A stretch of 9,134 nucleotides of DNA. Origin: an uncultured Bacilli bacterium (GTDB taxonomy: Bacteria; Bacillota_I; Bacilli_A; RF39; UBA660). Under the pieces are notes generated by a model. The model did no database searches and had not been told where the DNA came from. It was given only the letters and a program-made list of their open reading frames with translations. Location: contig CANPXI010000033.1 of NCBI GenBank assembly GCA_947585885.1, positions 1-9,134 of the forward strand, in the 5' to 3' direction. The stretch's first letter is position 1. Every line of letters begins with the position of its first letter. Made by a program: the position numbers and the translations under genes. Shown here one piece after another: positions 4,667 to 9,134 of this stretch.

Positions 4667-5767
4667 ATGGCACTTAAAGCAGGTATTATAGGAATGCCTA
4701 ATGTTGGTAAGAGTACACTTTTTAATGCGATTACAAAGAAAAATATTTTAGCTGCAAATTATCCTTTTGCAACTATTGATCCTAATTTAGGAACTGTTAT
4801 TGTTCCTGATAAGAGACTTGAAACTTTAGAAAATATGTTTATGCCTCTAAGGACTATTCCAACTCAGTATGAGTTTACTGATATTGCTGGGCTTGTTAAA
4901 GGGGCTAGTAATGGAGAAGGACTTGGTAATAAGTTTTTAAGTCATATTAGAGAAGTGGATGCAGTTATTCATGTAGTTAGATGTTTTATAGATAAAGATA
5001 TTATTCATGTTGAAGGGGATGTTGATCCAGTAAGGGATATTGAAATTATTAATTTAGAGTTATCTATTTCTGACTTAGAGATTGTTAATAATAGACTTGA
5101 AAAGATTGTTAAAAAGGCTGAGACTGGTAAAGATAAAGAGTTACTTAAGGAAGTAGATGTTTTAAATAAATGTAAGGATGCTTTGGTTAAAGGTGTGGCT
5201 CTTAGGCATTTAGAGTTTACTAGTGAAGAGTTAGAGATTATTAAAGTGTTTAATTTTATTACTTTAAAGCCTGTTATTTATTTAGCTAATGTTAATGAGG
5301 TTGATCTTGTTAATGATGGAAACATATATATAGATAAAGTAAGAGATTATGCAAATAAAGATAATGCACCACTTGTTCTAATGTGTGCAAAGATAGAAAG
5401 TGAACTTGTTGAGTTACCAGATGATGAAAAGAAAGTGTTTTTAAATGAACTTGGTATAGAGGAAAGTGGACTTGATAAGTTAATTAATACTACTTATAAG
5501 ATACTTGGTCTTAGTACATTTTTTACTGTTGGAAAGGATGAAGTTAGAGCTTGGACTTTTAAGAATGGTATGAAGGCTCCAGAGTGTGCTGGTATTATAC
5601 ATACCGATTTTCAAAAAGGTTTTATTAAGGCTGAAGTAATGAGTTATAGTGATTTAGTAGAATGTGGTAGTGAAATTAAAGTTAAGGAAGCTGGAAAAGC
5701 TAGACTTGAGGGAAAAGAGTATATTATGCAAGATGGTGACATATGCTATTTTAGATTTAATGTATAG
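4667..5767 (+). CDS. ychF: Redox-regulated ATPase YchF (Obg-related)
   Basis: This is a ribosome-associated P-loop nucleotidase of the OBG family that hydrolyses ATP in preference to GTP. It is 366 residues, the normal size. Visible elements are G1 GMPNVGKST (9-17), the switch region YPFATIDPN (32-40), G3 DIAG (72-75) followed by the long GEGLGNKFL segment, the altered G4 motif NVNE (208-211) that replaces NKxD and explains ATP use, and a C-terminal TGS domain (about 280-364) including AWTF and HTDFQKGFIKAEV. The start has GAGGGG upstream. It is separated by 18 bases from the transporter gene and probably read from the parA promoter. No terminator follows it before the next promoter. Confidence 0.97.
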   Translation: MALKAGIIGMPNVGKSTLFNAITKKNILAANYPFATIDPNLGTVIVPDKRLETLENMFMPLRTIPTQYEFTDIAGLVKGASNGEGLGNKFLSHIREVDAVIHVVRCFIDKDIIHVEGDVDPVRDIEIINLELSISDLEIVNNRLEKIVKKAETGKDKELLKEVDVLNKCKDALVKGVALRHLEFTSEELEIIKVFNFITLKPVIYLANVNEVDLVNDGNIYIDKVRDYANKDNAPLVLMCAKIESELVELPDDEKKVFLNELGIEESGLDKLINTTYKILGLSTFFTVGKDEVRAWTFKNGMKAPECAGIIHTDFQKGFIKAEVMSYSDLVECGSEIKVKEAGKARLEGKEYIMQDGDICYFRFNV

Positions 5768-5784
5768 TATTAATTTGTTATAAG

Positions 5785-5793
5785 TGATATAAT
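5785..5793 (+). promoter_or_regulatory. Extended -10 promoter for the zinc-ribbon membrane gene pair
   Basis: TGATATAAT (5785-5793) is an extended -10 with a perfect TATAAT hexamer. No good -35 is present at 17 bp (TAGTAT at 5765-5770), which is common for TGn promoters. The predicted start is near 5800, leaving a very short leader to the consensus ribosome binding site AGGAGGT (5804-5810). Confidence 0.6.
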
Positions 5794-5816
5794 ACATTTA
5801 AAGAGGAGGTATTTAT

Positions 5817-6182
5817 ATGGCTAAGTTTTGTTCTAACTGTGGAGCTGAACTAAAAGAGGGCGCTGATGTATGTATTAAGTGTGGAAAACTTGTTAATGAA
5901 AGTAAAGGACCTATAAATATACCAGAGGGAAGAAAAAGTAAAGTTGTTGCTGGTATTTTAGCACTTCCTATGTTAATAGGAGTATTTGGTGCTCATAACT
6001 TTTATTTAGGTTATACTGGTAAAGCAGTTGCGCAACTTATGTTAACTTTATTTGGTATTATTTTATCAATAGTAATTGTAGGTATTTTTATGGTGTTAGC
6101 TGCTTGGATATGGTCTTTAGTTGATTGCATTATGATCTTTTCAGGATCAGTAATAGATGCAAATGGAAATAGTTTAGTTTAG
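5817..6182 (+). CDS. Zinc-ribbon plus TM2-domain membrane protein
   Basis: This 121-residue protein has an N-terminal zinc ribbon with CxxC pairs at Cys5/Cys8 and Cys19/Cys22, followed by a linker to about residue 40. A TM2 domain comes next: a first membrane span (about 43-58), the signature GVFGAHNFYLG (55-65), and one or two further hydrophobic spans (about 72-108). TM2 proteins are small two-span membrane proteins of unknown biochemical role. Its first 29 residues differ at only three positions from those of the next gene product, although the membrane parts are unrelated. It is first in a two-gene unit with its own promoter. The stop codon overlaps the ribosome binding site of the downstream gene, so the two are probably translationally coupled. 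Confidence 0.9.
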   Translation: MAKFCSNCGAELKEGADVCIKCGKLVNESKGPINIPEGRKSKVVAGILALPMLIGVFGAHNFYLGYTGKAVAQLMLTLFGIILSIVIVGIFMVLAAWIWSLVDCIMIFSGSVIDANGNSLV

Positions 6183-6190
6183 GAGGAAAG

Positions 6191-6922
6191 ATGGCTAAGT
6201 TTTGTACAAATTGTGGTGCCGAATTAAAAGAAGGCGCTGACGTATGTGTTAAATGCGGAAAATTAATTAATGAAAGTGGCAGTAAAGCTGGTGACTATAA
6301 TGACAATGGTGTTATTAATAGGGCTAAGTTAAAAGAAGCTGCTAAAAGTAAACTTAATAATAATTTATGGAATTTATTGATTCCAATGTTAATAGTTGCA
6401 CTTATAGGTTTTGTAGGTGGAGTTATAAGTGGTATATTTGGTGAAGATTCACTTGCTGGGGCTGTTGTTTCTATTTTAGTAGAACTTGCAACATTACCTA
6501 TTAGTGTAGGTGTTATATATTATTACTTAAATTTTATAAGAGGTAAAAGTTATTCACTTAATGATTTAATTAAATATTATTCTAAATTCTTACCTATATT
6601 TGCTATTAGTATGTTAGTTGGAATATTCACTTTCTTATGGACATTGTTATTTATTATTCCTGGTATTATTGCAGCAATAAGCTACAGTATGGTTTATTAT
6701 ATTGTTGCAGATAACCCTGATATAGATGTAATGGAAGCTATTAAAGAAAGTAAGAGATTAACTAATGGATATAAAGGAGACTTATTCGTATTTATGTTAA
6801 GTTTCATAGGTTGGTATTTACTAGTAGGTATTACTTTTGGAATTGCAATTATTTATGTAGGACCTTATGTTTCAGTAAGTCAAGCAATGTATTATGAAGA
6901 ATTAAAGAAAATAAAGGGATAG
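6191..6922 (+). CDS. Zinc-ribbon plus DUF975 integral membrane protein
   Basis: This 243-residue protein has the same N-terminal zinc ribbon as its upstream neighbour (Cys5, Cys8, Cys19, Cys22). A polar linker runs to about residue 44, then a DUF975 membrane domain follows. It begins with the amphipathic RAKLKEAAKSKLNNNLW segment and contains hydrophobic spans at about 60-82, 88-116, 132-173 and 198-228. The family pattern IIPGIIAAISYSM (155-167), DNPD (174-177), EAIKESKRL (182-190) and LSFIGWYLL (203-211) is clear. The function of DUF975 is unknown. The ribosome binding site AGGAGG (6181-6186) overlaps the previous stop codon, and a terminator follows the gene. Fusion of the same ribbon to two different membrane domains suggests a shared partner or metal-sensing input; that is inference. 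Confidence 0.88.
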   Translation: MAKFCTNCGAELKEGADVCVKCGKLINESGSKAGDYNDNGVINRAKLKEAAKSKLNNNLWNLLIPMLIVALIGFVGGVISGIFGEDSLAGAVVSILVELATLPISVGVIYYYLNFIRGKSYSLNDLIKYYSKFLPIFAISMLVGIFTFLWTLLFIIPGIIAAISYSMVYYIVADNPDIDVMEAIKESKRLTNGYKGDLFVFMLSFIGWYLLVGITFGIAIIYVGPYVSVSQAMYYEELKKIKG

Positions 6923-6930
6923 AAAAAATA

Positions 6931-6962
6931 AAACTTTAATAGAAAAATATTAAAGTTTTTTT
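6931..6962 (+). terminator. Rho-independent terminator after the zinc-ribbon pair
   Basis: AAACTTTAATA (6931-6941) pairs with TATTAAAGTTT (6948-6958) around a 6-nt loop, and the stem runs into a T-tract ending at 6962. Confidence 0.85.
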
Positions 6963-6983
6963 ATATGCAAAAAGAGTTATATT

Positions 6984-7838
6984 TTGTTTATTAATGAAAA
7001 AAATATAAGTATGAAGCATTTTAGATTTTTAAAAAGTTTTATTTTAATTTTAGTTACTACTTTTTTATCTATTTTAATAGTTTATTGTATTTTAAGGATA
7101 GATGATTATTCTAGTTATAGAAAAAAGAATAATGAGTTTTTAGATGAGTTTAAAAGTGATGTAGAAGAAGATAAAGAAGATTTAGATGAAAGTTTATATA
7201 ACCCTACTAAAGATAAGAATGATTTATATTATAATTATGTAGATTATCCTTTTTTAAGTGTTGATTTTAGTGATTTATTAAGTGTTAATGATGAAATAGT
7301 TGGATGGATAAGGGTAAGTGGAACTAGTGTAGATTATCCAGTTGTTCAAGCAAAAGATAATACTTTTTATTTAGATCATTATTATGATAAATCTTTTGGA
7401 TATTCAGGTAGTATTTTTTCAGATTTTAGAAATAATCTTCGAAGTTTAAATTATAATAGTGTTATTTATGGACATGGAAGACTTGATAAGACTATGTTTG
7501 GTAGTATTAGGTTTGGTATGGATGAAGAGTGGTTTAGTAATAAAGATAATTATATTATTTATTTGTCTACTCCATATTATAATTATATATTTTTAATATT
7601 TAGTGTTTATGTTGTTAATAATGAGAATTATTATATTACTACTCATTTTCATAATAATGAGGAATTTAAAGATTTTTTAACTACTATTAAGTTAAGAAGT
7701 AAGTATAAATTTAATACTAGTTTAAATGTTAATGATAAGATATTAACTTTGTCTACTTGTAATGATACTTATGGAGTAGAAAAGGTAGTTGTCCACGCGA
7801 AGTTAATAAAAAAGAAAGCAAGAGATGCTTTCAATTAG
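6984..7838 (+). CDS. srtB: Class B sortase-like transpeptidase with catalytic Arg replaced by Lys
   Basis: A sortase cuts a C-terminal sorting motif in secreted proteins and joins them to the cell wall outside the membrane. The N-terminus carries one membrane anchor (about residues 14-38), then an acidic linker. The sortase domain shows DEIVGWIRVSGTSVDYPVVQ (103-122), DNTFYLDHYYD (125-135), GSIFSDFRN (142-150), the catalytic His in YGHG (162-165, His164) and the catalytic Cys in TLSTC (255-259, Cys259). The third catalytic residue, usually Arg just before VVHAKL, is Lys267, codon AAG. I keep the TTG start at 6984 because AAAGAG lies 7 bases upstream; an ATG at 7011 has no visible ribosome binding site but gives a typical N-terminus too. 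The adjacent convergent gene encodes a likely substrate. Confidence 0.88.
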   Translation: MFINEKNISMKHFRFLKSFILILVTTFLSILIVYCILRIDDYSSYRKKNNEFLDEFKSDVEEDKEDLDESLYNPTKDKNDLYYNYVDYPFLSVDFSDLLSVNDEIVGWIRVSGTSVDYPVVQAKDNTFYLDHYYDKSFGYSGSIFSDFRNNLRSLNYNSVIYGHGRLDKTMFGSIRFGMDEEWFSNKDNYIIYLSTPYYNYIFLIFSVYVVNNENYYITTHFHNNEEFKDFLTTIKLRSKYKFNTSLNVNDKILTLSTCNDTYGVEKVVVHAKLIKKKARDAFN

Positions 7839-8581
7839 TTATTATATATATTAAATTTTTTAACACTTAATAATAGTGTTATAGATAATATGCCTGTTAA
7901 TAGAAAATATAATACGATGTTGTCACTAGTCATTGGGTTATCTTGCATATTAAATATAGTTTCTATTTCACTTACAGATAAGTCTTCACCATCGTTTAAT
8001 GCTTGAGTCATTCCATCTACTTCTATTGTTCCTGTTGTTTCATCAGCCCATAGTGTTGGTGAATCTTTTGTTTCAGTTGTGTTTACTAGGTTAACATCTT
8101 TATCTAGTTCTATTTTTGGTGTTGTTTTTACATCAACACCTTGACCAAGTTCAATACCACCAAAGCCATTACCAGATACGTCTATTGTACCAGCAAGTTC
8201 TACGTCAGCTCCGTTAATTAGTAGACCGGCATTACCGCCAGTTAATTTTATATCTTTAATTGTAGCTGATACTTTATAAACTTGTAGTACGTATATTCCT
8301 GCCCAAGTTTTAAAGTCATCTGTTCCATTAAATTTTCCAGTATATTTTAATGTGTGATTATGTCCATCAATTGTTACTTCTCTTGTGATATTGATTTTTT
8401 GTGTTGTGTTTATGTCTTTACCTAGTTCTATTGTGTCATATTTTTCATCTTTAAGCGCATTTAATAATTCAGTTTCATCATTTACTGTTATACTTGTTAA
8501 GGCTTTTAGGTTGAATAAACCTGTAACCATTAATAAACAAGAAAAAAGTAAAAAGCTTATATTTTTGGTAATTTTTGTCAT
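7835..8581 (-). CDS. Sortase-anchored surface protein with beta-helix-like repeats and NPMTSD signal
   Basis: This 248-residue secreted protein has a basic N-terminus and hydrophobic core (about 9-28), a signal peptide with likely cleavage near residue 29. The body (30-200) is rich in short beta-strand repeats with regularly spaced Asn, Gly and Thr (IDGHNHTL, IKLTGGNAGLLING, IDVSGNGFGGIEL), like the right-handed parallel beta-helix of pectate-lyase-type proteins. I see no catalytic site. The end has all parts of a sorting signal: NPMTSD (215-220), a hydrophobic span (about 222-241) and a short tail starting KKFN. NPxT motifs suit class B sortases, and such a sortase gene converges on this one, with the two stop codons overlapping. 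AAGGAG precedes the ATG. The role may be adhesion or carbohydrate binding, but that cannot be told from sequence. Confidence 0.85.
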   Translation of the reverse strand: MTKITKNISFLLFSCLLMVTGLFNLKALTSITVNDETELLNALKDEKYDTIELGKDINTTQKINITREVTIDGHNHTLKYTGKFNGTDDFKTWAGIYVLQVYKVSATIKDIKLTGGNAGLLINGADVELAGTIDVSGNGFGGIELGQGVDVKTTPKIELDKDVNLVNTTETKDSPTLWADETTGTIEVDGMTQALNDGEDLSVSEIETIFNMQDNPMTSDNIVLYFLLTGILSITLLLSVKKFNIYNN

Positions 8582-8664
8582 ATTAATTTCTCCTTTCTGT
8601 TTATATTGTGTTAAATAAGTATTTTATTATTAAGGAAAAATTTGTTAGAATTTTATAAGCTTTT

Positions 8665-8741
8665 TTACTTTTGTTTTTTGTTTTTAGGGTATGGTTTTAT
8701 TTCATTTGTTTCACATAAAATATAGTCTATGCTTGTATTAT
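8665..8741 (-). pseudogene. Out-of-frame C-terminal tail of the XRE regulator
   Basis: Adding one T to the T-run at the complement of 8742-8745 joins the 50 in-frame residues to YNTSIDYIL, then CE, TNEIKPYPK and a lysine-rich end, stopping at TAA (8665-8667). YNTSIDYIL followed by a DEIKPYPK-like stretch is the usual C-terminus of this XRE subfamily, so this is former coding sequence. The restored protein would have 75 residues. It could be a real inactivating or phase-variable deletion, or a sequencing or assembly error in a homopolymer. Confidence 0.85.
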
Positions 8742-8891
8742 AAAATTAGCTAATATTTTAAGTGAGGTTAAATCTATTTCTCTTTTTTCTAATTCATAAT
8801 AACTGTATGCAACTTGTGAAACATTAATTATTTTAGCAATATCTTTTTGTTTTAAATCTCTATCTTCTCTTAAGTCTTTTAGTCTATTCAT
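8727..8891 (-). CDS. XRE-family helix-turn-helix regulator, shortened by a frameshift (54 aa)
   Basis: The intact open part begins MNRLKDLREDRDLKQKDIAK and continues as a Cro/CI-type helix-turn-helix (KQKDIAKIINVSQVAYSYYE, about residues 14-33), then ELEKREIDLTSLKILANF, which matches this regulator family well. After Phe50 the frame shifts and stops at TAG. The start at 8891 is chosen because GGTGG lies just upstream; an upstream in-frame ATG at 8924 would add eleven residues without a ribosome binding site. It is divergent from the gene at 9005, with repeated operator-like sites between the two, so it probably represses itself and perhaps that gene. Whether the shortened protein works is uncertain, since the DNA-binding part is complete but the C-terminal part is lost. 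Confidence 0.82.
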   Translation of the reverse strand: MNRLKDLREDRDLKQKDIAKIINVSQVAYSYYELEKREIDLTSLKILANFIIQA

Positions 8892-8914
8892 TTTACCACC
8901 TGTTTTAATTTTAA

Positions 8915-8991
8915 AATATAACAATATGTTATATTGATTTTTAGAACAAAATGTTATAAACTATATTATATATAGTAAAACAAATTGTTTT
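8915..8991. promoter_or_regulatory. Operator-like repeats in the divergent regulator / surface-gene region
   Basis: There are three copies of AACAAWWTGTT: AACAATATGTT (8920-8930), AACAAAATGTT (8945-8955) and AACAAATTGTT (8979-8989). The first lies in a larger inverted repeat, AATATAAC (8915-8922) with GTTATATT (8928-8935). The third is the centre of the palindrome AAAACAA-A-TTGTTTT (8977-8991). Candidate -10 sequences for both directions (TATATT at 8962-8967, TATAAT as the complement of 8965-8970) lie between copies two and three. Dyads of this size are typical binding sites of XRE dimers, so autoregulation is likely. Confidence 0.6.
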
Positions 8992-9004
8992 AAAGAGGTG
9001 TTAA

Positions 9005-9134
9005 ATGAATAAGAAGTATTTAGTAGTCGGAATTATAAGTGTTTTAATAGTATTAATAGGAGTAACAGTAGCTTATTGGATAGCAATAGTAACAGGGGAA
9101 GGAGAAAATATAACAGTAACAGTAGATACTCTAA
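9005..9134 (+). CDS. Predicted secreted or membrane-anchored protein, 5' part only
   Basis: This is the first 43 codons of a gene that runs off the window. AGAGGTG (8994-9000) precedes the ATG. The protein starts MNKKYLVVG, followed by a hydrophobic segment (about residues 5-28) ending in TVAYWIAIVTGEGE, then the beta-strand-like ENITVTVDTL. The layout fits a signal peptide or N-terminal anchor followed by an extracellular beta-rich domain. A hydrophobic segment ending in an AYW/AYF-like turn also occurs in TasA/camelysin-type exported proteins, but too little is present to assign a family. It is divergent from the XRE regulator and shares its operator region, so it is the likely target of that regulator. 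Confidence 0.7.
   Translation, partial: MNKKYLVVGIISVLIVLIGVTVAYWIAIVTGEGENITVTVDTL

Noticed and set aside
8535..8545. Lipobox-like Cys15 in the surface protein signal peptide
   Set aside because: The sequence LLFSC lacks the small residue pattern of a lipobox and the hydrophobic core continues after the Cys; a normal signal peptide with a C-terminal sorting signal fits better.
8385..8618. Open frame of 77 codons on the + strand with hydrophobic parts
   Set aside because: It is antisense to the signal peptide and N-terminus of the surface protein, whose - strand frame has a ribosome binding site, signal peptide and sorting signal.
8707..8722. parS-like sequence TGTTTCACATAAAATA
   Set aside because: It matches the 16-bp consensus TGTTTCACGTGAAACA at 13 positions, but only the left half-site is good, and it lies in former coding sequence of the XRE gene. 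Another weak half-site at 8808-8823 is coding too. A genome scan would be needed.

Overview
The window comes from a very AT-rich, low-GC Gram-positive bacterium, most likely a gut Bacilli or Mollicutes-like lineage that still anchors proteins to a cell wall. The evidence is the Soj/Spo0J-type parA-parB pair, the DUF951 and ychF genes that sit beside it in many Firmicutes, near-consensus Shine-Dalgarno sites, and a class B sortase with a wall-anchored substrate. The parAB-DUF951-ychF neighbourhood is typically close to the replication origin. No stop codon read here is TGA; TAG is used most often.

Left part (1-1070). This is a tandem array of about 330-bp units, none of whose genes is long enough for ordinary gene calling. 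Each complete unit holds a predicted ~100-nt RNA on the + strand and, converging on it from the - strand, a 26-codon gene for a hydrophobic peptide with a strong ribosome binding site. The two transcripts meet at a shared hairpin terminator. Both carry related quasi-palindromic hairpins near their 5' ends, and the hairpin sequences change together from unit to unit. This is the architecture of a convergent type I toxin-antitoxin locus (par/Fst-like in layout, with unrelated peptide sequence). Three complete modules and the leader of a fourth are visible, joined by back-to-back promoters. This is the most novel part of the window.

Middle part (1076-5767). A terminator closes the array. A promoter and a leader with an inverted repeat then precede parA, parB, a DUF951 zinc-ribbon-like gene, an AbgT-family transporter that lacks several residues considered important in that family, and the ATPase ychF. 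Their tight spacing suggests one transcription unit.

Right-middle part (5785-6962). An extended -10 promoter drives two small membrane-protein genes that begin with nearly the same zinc ribbon but continue into different membrane domains (TM2 and DUF975). A clear terminator ends this pair.

Right part (6984-9134). A sortase B-like gene whose expected catalytic arginine is lysine converges on, and overlaps by its stop codon, a gene for a beta-helix surface protein with an NPMTSD-type sorting signal. Beyond them is an XRE-family regulator interrupted by a one-base frameshift in a T-run. It is divergent from the start of a predicted membrane-anchored or secreted protein, with three copies of an AACAAWWTGTT operator-like site between the two.
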